Notes under the pieces: generated by a model
The model's input: only the letters and a program-made list of their open reading frames with translations
Told to the model about the DNA's origin: nothing
The model's database searches: none
Shown here: positions 9,063 to 17,636 of the stretch, piece after piece
Layout of the letters: the number at the start of each line of letters is the position of its first letter
How positions within the stretch are numbered: the first letter of the stretch is position 1
DNA from: Candidatus Sphingomonas phytovorans
Lineage (GTDB): Bacteria; Pseudomonadota; Alphaproteobacteria; Sphingomonadales; Sphingomonadaceae
Direction: 5' to 3'
Assembly: GCA_029202385.1 (NCBI GenBank)
Contig: CP119314.1
Span: 3,536,501-3,600,500, forward strand
Length of the DNA: 64,000 nt
Position numbers and translations under genes: made by a program

Positions 9063-9455
9063 TCAGATACGCTGGCGCGCAAGGCCGGCCGGCAGCCCGG
9101 ATCGGGCCGGCGAACCCTCGGCCGCGGCGTCGTTCACCCAGTCCTGGTCACGCCCCTCGACCAGCGCCACCGCGACGATCTGCGCCAGCGCCACCGGCAG
9201 CAGCAGGTAGCTGCCGACCACCAGCGCGGCGAATAATCCTGCGGCGGCGACGGCGAGCATCAGCAGGGTGAGCGCGACCAGCACCAGCCGCGCGCCGGTG
9301 ACGCCGAACAGAGCGAGGCACGCCCCCGCACCGATCGCGAAGGCGATCGAGACCGGATTGGGCGCGGCGATGGCGAGATAGAGCAGGGAGGCAGCGAACA
9401 GCCCAAGGCCGGCTTGAGTCCTTCCCGACCAGGTGAACGGAGTCTGCGATGACAT
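9063..9455 (-). CDS. Small integral membrane protein of unknown function
   Basis: A 130-aa protein (MSSQTPFTWSGRTQAG...) with four or so hydrophobic helices packed between residues 15 and 100 and a short polar C-terminus. No recognised family or motif. The chosen ATG at 9455 starts right at the conserved-looking hydrophobic region; the open frame upstream is Arg-rich and antisense to the next gene. It is transcribed away from the HAD-IIB gene at 9587, so the 131-bp gap between them holds two divergent promoters. Confidence 0.7.
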   Translation of the reverse strand: MSSQTPFTWSGRTQAGLGLFAASLLYLAIAAPNPVSIAFAIGAGACLALFGVTGARLVLVALTLLMLAVAAAGLFAALVVGSYLLLPVALAQIVAVALVEGRDQDWVNDAAAEGSPARSGLPAGLARQRI

Positions 9456-9586
9456 GATGGCCCCTTTTGTTTTGGGACCAACGATGCGATTCGGCAACTG
9501 TTCCATCGGCACGGGAACTTCCTGCCGGATCGGGCGCTTGCATGCCGTCCCGTCGCCTTGCGCGGCACATTTTTCAGGAGCGGCGC

Positions 9587-10330
9587 ATGAAGCAGCTGGT
9601 CGCCTTCGACCTCGACGGAACGCTCGCCGAGAGCAAGCAGCCTTTGCAGGAGCCGATGGGCGAGGCGCTGGCCGACCTGCTCGGCGTCGCGCAGGTCGCG
9701 GTGATCTCCGGCGGGGACTGGCCCCAGTTCGAGAAGCAGGTGGCGAGCCGGCTGCCCGCCCGCGCCGACCTGAGCCGGTTGTGGCTGATGCCGACGACCG
9801 GCACCAAGCTCTATCGCCATGACGGGGCATGGCACGCCGTCTACGCCGAACTGTTCGACGATGCGCAGAAACATGCCATCTTCGACGCGTTCGACGCGGC
9901 ACTGAAGGCGACCGGCTTCGTCCCGGAAAAGACCTGGGGCGAGCGGATCGAGGATCGCGGCAGCCAGATCACCTTTTCCGCGCTGGGCCAGCAGGCGCCG
10001 CTCGACGCGAAGGAGCATTGGGACCCGGACTTCGCCAAGCGCAAGGTGATCCAGGCCGACCTGCGCAAGCGCCTGCCCGGCCTGTCGATCAACATGGGCG
10101 GCGCGACCTCGATCGACGTCACGCGGGAAGGCGTCGACAAGGCCTATGGCCTGAAGAAGCTGCGCGACACGAGCGGCATCGCGCTCGATTCGATGCTGTT
10201 CATCGGCGACGCGATCTTCCCCGGCGGCAACGACTATCCGGCCAAGGAGCTTGGGCTCGACACGGTCCGGGTGCGCGACCCGGGGGACACGCTGGCCGCG
10301 ATCGCTGCCATCGTCGCCTGCCAGAAATAA
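9587..10330 (+). CDS. HAD-IIB hydrolase, phosphomannomutase-like
   Basis: A 247-aa HAD hydrolase with N-terminal nucleophile motif VAFDLDGTLAESK (Asp9, Asp11), the second motif VISGGDW, and the C-terminal metal site FIGDAIFPGGNDYPAKE. The layout, and the NMGGATSIDVTREGVDKAYGL segment before the metal site, resemble eukaryotic-type phosphomannomutases and sugar-phosphate phosphatases of the HAD-IIB class. Start chosen at ATG 9587 because AGGAG lies 7 nt upstream and the nucleophile motif follows at once. Substrate unknown; a sugar phosphate is likely. Confidence 0.87.
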   Translation: MKQLVAFDLDGTLAESKQPLQEPMGEALADLLGVAQVAVISGGDWPQFEKQVASRLPARADLSRLWLMPTTGTKLYRHDGAWHAVYAELFDDAQKHAIFDAFDAALKATGFVPEKTWGERIEDRGSQITFSALGQQAPLDAKEHWDPDFAKRKVIQADLRKRLPGLSINMGGATSIDVTREGVDKAYGLKKLRDTSGIALDSMLFIGDAIFPGGNDYPAKELGLDTVRVRDPGDTLAAIAAIVACQK

Positions 10331-10424
10331 CGCATGCCGCCATTTGCCCATCACTCGTTAACCCAGGCCCCCTATCGTCCTTCGACGCGCTGATGGACTT
10401 CGCGATCAGGCTGCAGGATCGGGC

Positions 10425-11348
10425 ATGATGACGGATGGTGGTATCGGCGCGCTGGAGCGGGAGCTTCGGACCAGCCGACAGATGTTCAGGGCCGCATTCC
10501 ACGCGGCGGCGACGGGCAAGGCGATCGTCGACGTGACAGGCATCTGCGTCGAGGTGAATGCGTCGCTGGCCGCGTTGCTCGGCCATGCGCCCGACGCGCT
10601 GGCCGGCATGCATTTCGCCGATTTCACGCATCCGCACGATATCCGGGCCGATTTGCATTTGTTCGAGGAGGTGATGCGCGGCGAGCGCGACAGCTACCAG
10701 ATGGAGAAACGCTATCTCCACAAGGACGGCGGTATCGTCCATGTCCTGCTGACCGCGACGGTGGTGCGCGAGGAGGACGGCACGCCGATCAGCTTCCTTT
10801 CGGAGGTGGTCGACCTGACCGAACGCCTGGCGGCGCGCCAGGCGCTGCAGGAGGCCAATAGCCGGTTGCAGCACCAGGTCGTCACCGACCATCTGACCGG
10901 CCTGTACAACCGGCGCGGCTTCGAGGAAGCGCTGGCCAGCCCGCTGGGACATCAGGCGAGCCTGTTGCTGATCGACCTCGACCATTTCAAGCATATCAAC
11001 GACCGGCTGGGCCACAGGGCCGGCGACATGGTGCTGGCCGAGGTCGGCCGTCGCCTGCCGCGCCAGATCCGCGACGGCGATGTCGTCGCCCGGGTCGGCG
11101 GGGACGAATTCGGCATCATCATGCATCATGCCGACCGTGCGCTGGCCGAACGCACGGCAGCACGGATCGTGAAGCAGCTCGGCACCGTCTATGAAGTCGA
11201 CGGGGCCTTCGCCCATATCGGCGCGAGCGTCGGCGTATCCTGCACCGAAGACGGCGACGTTTCGCTGCGCGAGCTGGTCTGCCGGGCCGACGAGGCACTG
11301 TACGCGGCGAAGCGCGCCGGGCGCAGCCGCTGGCAGCTCGCGGCATAG
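10425..11348 (+). CDS. Diguanylate cyclase with PAS sensor domain
   Basis: Makes cyclic di-GMP from two GTP. Residues 18-135 are a PAS/PAC domain (FHAAATGKAIVDVTGICVEVN ... FLSEVVDLTER), followed by a short coiled linker and a GGDEF domain at about 150-305. The active site is intact (RVGGDEFGI, GGDEF at 225-229), and RDGD at 216-219 fits the allosteric I-site RxxD, five residues upstream, so product inhibition is expected. No membrane segment and no EAL domain. The PAS ligand is unknown. Confidence 0.94.
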   Translation: MMTDGGIGALERELRTSRQMFRAAFHAAATGKAIVDVTGICVEVNASLAALLGHAPDALAGMHFADFTHPHDIRADLHLFEEVMRGERDSYQMEKRYLHKDGGIVHVLLTATVVREEDGTPISFLSEVVDLTERLAARQALQEANSRLQHQVVTDHLTGLYNRRGFEEALASPLGHQASLLLIDLDHFKHINDRLGHRAGDMVLAEVGRRLPRQIRDGDVVARVGGDEFGIIMHHADRALAERTAARIVKQLGTVYEVDGAFAHIGASVGVSCTEDGDVSLRELVCRADEALYAAKRAGRSRWQLAA

Positions 11349-11392
11349 ACACGGCCGCATCCGGGCCGAGCCGTGCTGAAACCAGCGACGAT

Positions 11393-12457
11393 ATGGGGCG
11401 GGCGTTCATCGCCGAGTCAGGATCGGGCGGACAAGCCAGTCGCGTGACCACCTCCCCAGCGCCCCCTTCCGCCTTTCGCCAGATCCTCGCCCATTCAGCC
11501 ACCCGCAACCTGGCGGCGGGGGTGTTGATGATCGCGGTGGTCGGGATCGCGGTCGCGGCGCTGTTCAACATCCTGAGCGAGACGAGCTGGGAGGAGATCC
11601 GCGCTGCGTTCGGGCGGATCGGTATCGTCAACCTGGCCGCGTCGGTGGCGCTCACCGCGCTCAGCTATCTGGTGCTGACCGGCTATGACGTGCTCGCCCT
11701 GCGCTCGATCGGCCGGAAAGTCCCGTACCGGACGGCGGCGCTGGCATCCTTCACCAGCTATATCTTCAGCCATAATTTCGGGTTCGCCGTGCTCACCGGC
11801 GGGCTTGCGCGGTACCGCATCTATCGCCGCAAGGGGCTGAGCCTCGGCGAGGTCGCGCAGGTCATCGCGCTCGCCGGCATCACCTTCTGGTTCGGCGTCT
11901 TCCTGATGCTCGGCATCGCCCTGATCGCCATTCCGGGCGTGTTCGCCCAGGAAGGATGGCAGGTGCCGTACCGATACCAGGCCTGGGGCGGGTCGCTGAT
12001 CCTGGCCGGCCTGGTGGGCTATCTGGTCCTGCTCCATTTCCGCGCCGGGCGGCCGATGCGCCTGTTCGGCTGGTCGCTGGTGCTGCCCACGGTCGGCCTC
12101 GCGCTCGGCCAGTTCGCGCTCGCGATGATCGACATCACGCTGGCGACCGCGGCGCTGTTCGTCCTTGTCCCGGGCCTCGACCTGGCGACCTTCCCCGCCG
12201 TGCTCGTCGGCTATATCACGGCGTTCGTTTCGGGGCTGATCACCCACGCGCCGGGCGGCGTCGGCGTGTTCGAGGCAGTGATGCTGGTGGCGCTGCACGA
12301 CATCAACCGCGCGACGCTGTTCGCCGCGCTGCTGGTCTATCGGTTCATCTACTACCTGCTACCGCTCGCGGTCGGCCTGGTCCTGTTCGCGTTCCACGAG
12401 GCGCGCGGCCGACATCAGGCAAAGGCGACCCAGCCGCGAAACGAAAAGCCGGCATAG
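11393..12457 (+). CDS. Flippase-like multispanning membrane protein (UPF0104 / MprF N-domain family)
   Basis: A 354-aa inner-membrane protein with about eight hydrophobic helices. It carries the family features TSYIFSHNFGFAVLTGGLARYRIY and the C-terminal ITHAPGGVGVFEAVML block, which match the lysylphosphatidylglycerol synthase transmembrane domain. Only the membrane half is present; there is no aminoacyl-transferase domain, so lipid flipping or a related role is more likely than lipid aminoacylation. The exact start is uncertain (ATG 11393 or GTG 11444). Its last 43 nt overlap the convergent methyltransferase gene. Confidence 0.85.
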   Translation: MGRAFIAESGSGGQASRVTTSPAPPSAFRQILAHSATRNLAAGVLMIAVVGIAVAALFNILSETSWEEIRAAFGRIGIVNLAASVALTALSYLVLTGYDVLALRSIGRKVPYRTAALASFTSYIFSHNFGFAVLTGGLARYRIYRRKGLSLGEVAQVIALAGITFWFGVFLMLGIALIAIPGVFAQEGWQVPYRYQAWGGSLILAGLVGYLVLLHFRAGRPMRLFGWSLVLPTVGLALGQFALAMIDITLATAALFVLVPGLDLATFPAVLVGYITAFVSGLITHAPGGVGVFEAVMLVALHDINRATLFAALLVYRFIYYLLPLAVGLVLFAFHEARGRHQAKATQPRNEKPA

Positions 12458-13086
12458 AACAGGGCGACGCCGGAAAAACCGGCCTCGCGGAGAAGCGCTT
12501 CGTCCTCGCCGGCCCGGAGGACGGGCAGGCGCTCCGCCATGGCGGCGGCCGAGGCCCGTGCGATATCCGCGCCCGCCCCGCCGGCGAAGGCCACCGACCG
12601 CGACAGCCAGCGGTGAAGATCGCCATCGTCAGGACAGCTATGATGGGCGACGACGAGCGGCGCACCCGGCTTCAGCCGCCGGTGCAACTCGCGCAACGTG
12701 CGCAGCCGTTCCTCCCTTGAAAGGAAGTGCAGGGTGAGCAGGCAGGTCGCGCCGTCGAACGGCCCCGGCGGCGCCGTATCGACATAGCCTTGCTTCAACT
12801 CGACACGCTGCTGAAGCGGCCCGAGGATCGACCGCGCCAGACCCAGCATCTCGGCCGAGGGATCAACGCCCGTGAAGCGCCACCGCGGTTGCGCCTCGGC
12901 GAAGGCCTTCAGCTCGAGCCCCCCGCCCGCGCCGAGGACAAGAATGGTCGCCGGATCCGGCGCATGCTCAGCCAGCAGGAGCATCGCCATGCGGTGAAGG
13001 CCGGCGAAGCCGGGCACCTTTTGCGGCGTGCCCTCCGCATAGCCGGCCACCATCGCGGGATCGGTGAAAGGCTGATTCGGCTGCAT
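12415..13086 (-). CDS. Class I SAM-dependent methyltransferase
   Basis: A 223-aa Rossmann methyltransferase. SAM-binding motif I is VLGAGGGLELKAF (about residues 49-61), followed by the acidic end of strand beta2 (FTGVDPSAEMLG) and the CLLTLHFLS segment corresponding to motif IV. The substrate is not identifiable. It begins 3 nt after the stop of the thioredoxin-reductase-like gene, so the two are very likely one transcript. Its 3' end overlaps the convergent membrane-protein gene by 43 nt. Confidence 0.87.
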   Translation of the reverse strand: MQPNQPFTDPAMVAGYAEGTPQKVPGFAGLHRMAMLLLAEHAPDPATILVLGAGGGLELKAFAEAQPRWRFTGVDPSAEMLGLARSILGPLQQRVELKQGYVDTAPPGPFDGATCLLTLHFLSREERLRTLRELHRRLKPGAPLVVAHHSCPDDGDLHRWLSRSVAFAGGAGADIARASAAAMAERLPVLRAGEDEALLREAGFSGVALFYAGFSFRGWVAFA

Positions 13087-13089
13087 CGC

Positions 13090-13983
13090 TCAGCCGAACA
13101 CGAGCGCGCGATGAGCTGAGGTGCCCGCCGTGACCCCGTCCGCGACCGCCCAGCTCACGCTGTGCGGCGCGCGCGCGATATCCCCGGCGGCATAGAGGCC
13201 GGGCACATTCGTCATCTTGTCAGCGTCGGTCCTGATGACGGGTCCCATCAGCCCTTCGTCGATCACCACACCGAGCTGTTCGGCGATCGGGCTAGAGAGG
13301 CAGGACTGGGGCGCCACATAGAGCGCCTCGACCGGGCTGGTCCGCCCGTCCTCCAACTCGATGGCGGAAAGGGCCTCATGCTCGCCGACCAGTCGCCTCA
13401 CCTTGCCCGGCTCCACCTTGATGCCCTGTTCGGCCAGCGTCGCCGCGCTTTCCGGATCGAGCCCGGCACCGTTGAGATACAGGGTCGTCGGCCCCCATTC
13501 AGCGATCAGGCGGGCCTGGTGCGCCGACATGGGCGTGCGATAGAGTACGCCGAGCCGGCGGTCGGCGAACTCGAAGCCGTGGCAATAGGGGCAATGCAGC
13601 ACCGTCTTGCCCCAGCGTTCGCTGAGGCCGGGGATCGGTTCCAGCATGTCGCGCAGCCCGAAGGCGAGAACCGCCTTGCGCGCCGAGATTTCCTCGCCGT
13701 TCGACAGGGAGACGGAGAAGCCATCTTCACCGGATCGGGCTGCGACCGCCTCGGCGTCGATCATGCTCACCCCGGGATAGGCGGAGAGCTGATCGCGCGC
13801 CCTGGCGAGGATCGCCTGCGGCCGGCTGCCGTCGAAGCCGAGAAAGCCGTGCGAGGCGGTGGCAAAGCGATTGCGCGGCTGGCCCGTGTCGATGATGCAG
13901 ACGCTGCGCCGCGCGCGGGCAAGGTAGGTCGCGGCCGCCAGCCCGGCGAAACCGCCGCCGACGATGATGGCATCGTGCTTCAT
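13090..13983 (-). CDS. Thioredoxin-reductase-like FAD/NAD(P)H oxidoreductase
   Basis: A 297-aa flavoprotein with an N-terminal FAD-binding GGGFAG (9-14), a CPYC pair at 131-134 in HCPYCHGFEF, and a C-terminal FAD segment VPGLYAAGDIARAP. The architecture is that of bacterial thioredoxin reductase (low molecular weight class), but the active cysteines are CPYC rather than the usual CATC, as in a group of TrxB homologues with unclear partners. ATG 13983 is preferred: GGAGAA lies upstream and the FAD motif follows directly. It heads a two-gene operon with the methyltransferase and has a good sigma70-like promoter at 14063-14091. Confidence 0.9.
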   Translation of the reverse strand: MKHDAIIVGGGFAGLAAATYLARARRSVCIIDTGQPRNRFATASHGFLGFDGSRPQAILARARDQLSAYPGVSMIDAEAVAARSGEDGFSVSLSNGEEISARKAVLAFGLRDMLEPIPGLSERWGKTVLHCPYCHGFEFADRRLGVLYRTPMSAHQARLIAEWGPTTLYLNGAGLDPESAATLAEQGIKVEPGKVRRLVGEHEALSAIELEDGRTSPVEALYVAPQSCLSSPIAEQLGVVIDEGLMGPVIRTDADKMTNVPGLYAAGDIARAPHSVSWAVADGVTAGTSAHRALVFG

Positions 13984-14062
13984 GTAGGTTCTCCACGAAC
14001 AAAAGCGGCCGCCCTGCGCCAACGCTGAACGCGCCGGACAAGCAGCCCTATTTCATGTAACT

Positions 14063-14091
14063 TTGTATGATGCATGATGGCGTCGTGTCAA
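14063..14091 (-). promoter_or_regulatory. Sigma70-like promoter for the 13983 flavoprotein operon
   Basis: On the minus strand TTGACA (14091-14086) is followed after exactly 17 nt by ATACAA (14068-14063). The predicted start of transcription falls some 75 nt before the ATG at 13983. The match to the housekeeping consensus is strong for a GC-rich genome. Confidence 0.6.
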
Positions 14092-14107
14092 CCGCTGCTC
14101 CCCTCCC

Positions 14108-14668
14108 TCAATCGCCGATCGACCGGATCACCCGCGCCGGATTGCCTCCGGCAAGGCTGTTGCGAGGAACGTCACGGGTGACGACCGAGCCAGCGGCCAC
14201 GACCGAATTCTCCCCCACCGTCACCCCGCCGATGATCGTCACGCCGGCCGCGATCCAGACGTTCCGCTCGATCACGACCGGCTTTGCGATCACGGCGTCA
14301 CGCCGCCGGGAAGGCTCGACGGGGTGGCCCGAGGTGATGATGCTGACGTTCGGCCCGATCATCACGTCATCGCCGATGTCGATCCCGCCAAGATCGTACA
14401 GGGTGCAATTCTGGTTGATAAAGACATTGCGCCCGACGCGGATATTCTCCCCGCCGGTCGTATAGAAGGGCGGGATCAGCGAGAAACTGCCGTCGACCCT
14501 GGTGCCGATCAGGTCGCTGAACACCGCCCGGATTTCCTCGGCATCCTCGAACGTCAGCCGGTTGAGCAGCGGGGTGATCGCCATCGCCCGCCTGACACTG
14601 GCCACCATGGCCGCTGATTCCGGCGTCCCGCGGGGAATGATCCTGGTGCCGTCGTCCTCGTTCGACAT
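14108..14668 (-). CDS. Maltose O-acetyltransferase-like hexapeptide acetyltransferase
   Basis: A 186-aa left-handed beta-helix acyltransferase of the Maa/LacA/NodL type. The helical N-domain (about 1-60) is followed by hexapeptide repeats: IRVGRNVFINQNCTLYDLGG, IDIGDDVMIGPNVSI, the catalytic-histidine loop ITSGHPVEPSRR, and VIERNVWIAAGVTI-type coils ending in GNPARVIRSIGD. It transfers acetyl from acetyl-CoA to a sugar hydroxyl; the acceptor is unknown. It lies 61 bp downstream of the HI0933-type flavoprotein gene on the same strand. Confidence 0.92.
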   Translation of the reverse strand: MSNEDDGTRIIPRGTPESAAMVASVRRAMAITPLLNRLTFEDAEEIRAVFSDLIGTRVDGSFSLIPPFYTTGGENIRVGRNVFINQNCTLYDLGGIDIGDDVMIGPNVSIITSGHPVEPSRRRDAVIAKPVVIERNVWIAAGVTIIGGVTVGENSVVAAGSVVTRDVPRNSLAGGNPARVIRSIGD

Positions 14669-14729
14669 GCCTTGTCTGCCTTGCGCTGAAGTTGTTTGCG
14701 CCAGCCAGCATCGGCGGGCCGCGCCATCC

Positions 14730-15911
14730 TCACACCACCTGCCCCGCCGCCCAGCCGCTGGCCCAGGCCCATTGGAAATTATAGCCGCCGAGCCAGCCGG
14801 TGACATCCACCGCCTCGCCGATCGCATGGAGGCCGGGGACCTTGCGGGCCTCCATCGTCTGCGAGGACAGGCCGTCGGTGGCGATTCCGCCGGCGACGAC
14901 CTCGGCCTTGGCGAGTCCTTCGGTGCCGTTCGGGGTGAAGCGCCAGTCAGCCAGGCGGCGGGCAGCCTCCTCCAGGCGCTTGTCGGTCTGACCGACAAGG
15001 TCGCCCTCGATGGCAAGCCGGTCAGCGAGGGTTTCGGCGAGGCGGCCCGGGAGGTGGCTCGCGAGCAGTTTCCGAAAGGCCATGCGCGGGCTCGCCCGCT
15101 TCGCCTCGGCCAGCCAGCCGGCGTTGAGATCGGGCAGGAAATCGATCCCGATCGAGTCGCCGTGGCGCCAGTAGGACGATATCTGGAGGATGGCCGGGCC
15201 CGACAGGCCCTTGTGGGTGAACAAAGCCGCCTCCCGGAACGCCGTCTTGCCGCAGCGGGCGACGACCTCCGCCGCGACGCCCGACAGCGAGCGGAACAGC
15301 GTCTCCTCCCCGCCGAGCGTGAAGGGCACCAGAGCGGGGCGAGGCTCGACCACCTTGAGGCCGAAGCGGCGGGCGAGATCATAAGCGAAGCCGGTCGCGC
15401 CCATTTTGGGAATCGAGGGGCCGCCGGTCGCGATCACCAGCGACGGCGCGGTCGCGACGCGGTCGCCGAAGGTGACCCGGTACTGGCCATCGGCATGGTC
15501 GAGCTCGCGGATCGCATGGCCGAGGCCGAGGGTGACGCCTCCAGCATCGCATTCGTCGAGCAGCATCGCGACGATCTGCTTCGCCGAACCGTCGCAGAAG
15601 AGCTGGCCAAGGGTCTTTTCATGCCAGGCGATGCCGTGGCGATCGACCAGGTCGATAAAGTCCTGCGCCGAATAGCGGCCGAGCGCCGACTTGGCGAAAT
15701 GCGGGTTGGCGGAGAGATAGCGGTCGGGCGCGGTGTTGATGTTGGTGAAGTTGCACCGCCCGCCGCCCGAGATGAGGATCTTCTTGCCGGGCGCGTCGGC
15801 ATGGTCGAGCAGCAGCACCCGACGCCCCCGCTGGCCGGCGGTGAACGCGCACATCATGCCGGCAGCGCCGGAGCCGAGGATGATGGTGTCGTAGGGGTGG
15901 GGATGGGTCAT
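14730..15911 (-). CDS. HI0933/BaiN-family NAD(P)/FAD-dependent oxidoreductase
   Basis: A 393-aa flavoprotein. The N-terminal dinucleotide motif is ILGSGAAGMM (11-20), followed by the family signature ISGGGRCNFTN, the middle ATGGPSIPKMGATGFAY block and the C-terminal FAD segment HAIGEAVDVTGWLGGYNFQWAWASG. These are the hallmarks of the HI0933/YhiN group, whose physiological substrate is mostly unknown. ATG 15911 was chosen; the 48 codons upstream are translated repeat sequence. Confidence 0.92.
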   Translation of the reverse strand: MTHPHPYDTIILGSGAAGMMCAFTAGQRGRRVLLLDHADAPGKKILISGGGRCNFTNINTAPDRYLSANPHFAKSALGRYSAQDFIDLVDRHGIAWHEKTLGQLFCDGSAKQIVAMLLDECDAGGVTLGLGHAIRELDHADGQYRVTFGDRVATAPSLVIATGGPSIPKMGATGFAYDLARRFGLKVVEPRPALVPFTLGGEETLFRSLSGVAAEVVARCGKTAFREAALFTHKGLSGPAILQISSYWRHGDSIGIDFLPDLNAGWLAEAKRASPRMAFRKLLASHLPGRLAETLADRLAIEGDLVGQTDKRLEEAARRLADWRFTPNGTEGLAKAEVVAGGIATDGLSSQTMEARKVPGLHAIGEAVDVTGWLGGYNFQWAWASGWAAGQVV

Positions 15912-15914
15912 GGG

Positions 15915-16066
15915 CGAGAGCGCCCTACCCCTTCTCCCCTTGTGGGAGAAGGTGGCGCGTAGCGCCGGATGAGGGCGAGTGAGGTTCGGGACACCAACGA
16001 GTGTCCCCCTCACCCTTCCCATTGCTTCGCAATGGGCCCCTTCCCTCTCCCACAAGGGAGAGGGAG
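15915..16066. repeat. Palindromic repeat, family C (CTCTCCC...GGGAGAGGG type)
   Basis: The whole gap between the flavoprotein and the histidine kinase is repeat. It contains CCTTCTCCCCTTGTGGGAG at the left, CCCATTGCTTCGCAATGGG in the middle and CCCTCTCCCACAAGGGAGAG at the right, each able to fold as a hairpin, with left and right ends inverted relative to each other. It likely also ends the histidine-kinase transcript. Confidence 0.75.
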
Positions 16067-16067
16067 T

Positions 16068-17636
16068 TTAAGCCACCGGCAGCCGCAGGCGGAAGCAGGC
16101 CCCGGCCGGCACGTCCTTCGCGACGATCGTCCCGCCGGTTGCCGCCAGCAGCGACCGCGCGATGGCGAGGCCGAGGCCAGCGCCGCCGGCCTCGCGCCGG
16201 CCGGTGAAGAAAGGTTCGAAGATACGCTCCAGATCGGCCACCGAGATGCCGGGGCCGTCATCGGTGACCCACAGGATCACGCCGCCCTCATCCGGCTCGA
16301 TGCGGATGCTCACCCGCCCGGCCCCGGCCTGACGACTATTCTCGACCAGCGTTTCGAGCAGGGTCTCGACCACCTCGGGCGTGATCCGCGCCATCGGAAC
16401 ATCGCCCGCCGCGACATCGACCGCGAAGCGATCCGAGCGGAAGGAATCCGCTACCCGTCGTGCCGAGGCGACGATATCGGCCCGCGCGCCGGCATCGATG
16501 CTCGCCATGTCGGCGCGGGCGAGATCGAGCAGACGCTGTACGAGGCGCGACAGACGCTCCGCATCGGCGGCGGCATTGGCGATGAAGCGGCGGCGTTCCT
16601 CCTCGCTCATCTCCGCGCCGTGCTCGTCGAGCAGCTCGAGCGCGCCGCGGATACCCGCGATCGGCGTCTTGAATTCGTGGCTGACCGCCGCCGCGAAATC
16701 CTTGAGGTAGCGCGAGCGACGCTCGATCCGGTCGGCCATGGCGCGGAAATTGTCGTAAAGCTGGGCGATCTCGATCGCGGCTGTGACAGGGGTTTCGGGG
16801 ATCGCGACACGGCCGCGCGCGACATCCTCGCTCGCCCGGGCAAGGGCGTCGATCGGCCGGGCGATGCCGCGCGAGAGCAGCGCGACCAGCACCAGCAAGG
16901 TCCCGAGGATCAGGCCGACGCCGAGCAGGATCTTGCCGCGATCCTGGTAGAGCCCGACGAACAGGCCGCGCGGGGTGCGCGAGAGCATGACGACGCCGAT
17001 CACCCGCCCCTGATCGATCACCGGGCGGGCATGATGGACCCGGATCGCATAGGCACGGCTGAACAGGGCGAGCCAGCTCTGGACTTCATATTGCCCGCGC
17101 GCGCGCAACACGGTGCGCGGATGGCCGGCAAGCGCCGACTGGACCTCGGGCAGATTGGCGTAGCTGAGCATCACATCGTCTCGCCCGAGCACGACTACGC
17201 CGCGCGCGTCGAGCAGGCGCGTCGCGGTGAGCGTGATGGCCGCCGCGTCGCTCGCCATCGGCATCAGCGTGCGCGCGACCATGGCGGCGTGGCGATCGGG
17301 CAGCCCGCGCCGGGTCTCGGCCGGGCGGGGCGGCAGGACCGGCATCGTGCGCAGGTCGATCGTCGGGATCTCGGGCGCGAGGAAGCGCCGGTTGGTGTCG
17401 GGCACACCGTTCCGCCAGGCCGATTTATAGGCTGAGGCGAGCACCACGCTCTGCGCGATCAGCTCGGCCTCGGTCTGCTGGACGATGGTGTTTTCATAGA
17501 CGCGCAGGAACAGCGCCGCGACGCCGGGCAGCGCCGCCACGAACAACAGGGTGCCGAGCAGGATCGAGCGCAGCCTCAGCGTCGGCCAATGTGCCTTGGC
17601 GAAGGTCTTGAACGCCCGGATCGACCCCCCGATCAA
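16068..17636 (-). CDS. Membrane sensor histidine kinase (CreC-like)
   Basis: A 522-aa inner-membrane kinase: membrane helix at about 24-46, a periplasmic sensor region of about 190 residues, second helix at about 236-255, HAMP linker, HisKA with phospho-acceptor His320 (AAVSHEFKTPIAGIRGALELL region) and a HATPase domain with ETLVENSRQAG (N box), DDGPGI and GAGLGLAIARSLL. It starts with TTG at 17636, whose first bases overlap the TGA of the response-regulator gene (TTGA), so translation is coupled. The pairing and the His-box resemble CreBC. The signal is unknown. Confidence 0.92.
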   Translation of the reverse strand: MIGGSIRAFKTFAKAHWPTLRLRSILLGTLLFVAALPGVAALFLRVYENTIVQQTEAELIAQSVVLASAYKSAWRNGVPDTNRRFLAPEIPTIDLRTMPVLPPRPAETRRGLPDRHAAMVARTLMPMASDAAAITLTATRLLDARGVVVLGRDDVMLSYANLPEVQSALAGHPRTVLRARGQYEVQSWLALFSRAYAIRVHHARPVIDQGRVIGVVMLSRTPRGLFVGLYQDRGKILLGVGLILGTLLVLVALLSRGIARPIDALARASEDVARGRVAIPETPVTAAIEIAQLYDNFRAMADRIERRSRYLKDFAAAVSHEFKTPIAGIRGALELLDEHGAEMSEEERRRFIANAAADAERLSRLVQRLLDLARADMASIDAGARADIVASARRVADSFRSDRFAVDVAAGDVPMARITPEVVETLLETLVENSRQAGAGRVSIRIEPDEGGVILWVTDDGPGISVADLERIFEPFFTGRREAGGAGLGLAIARSLLAATGGTIVAKDVPAGACFRLRLPVA

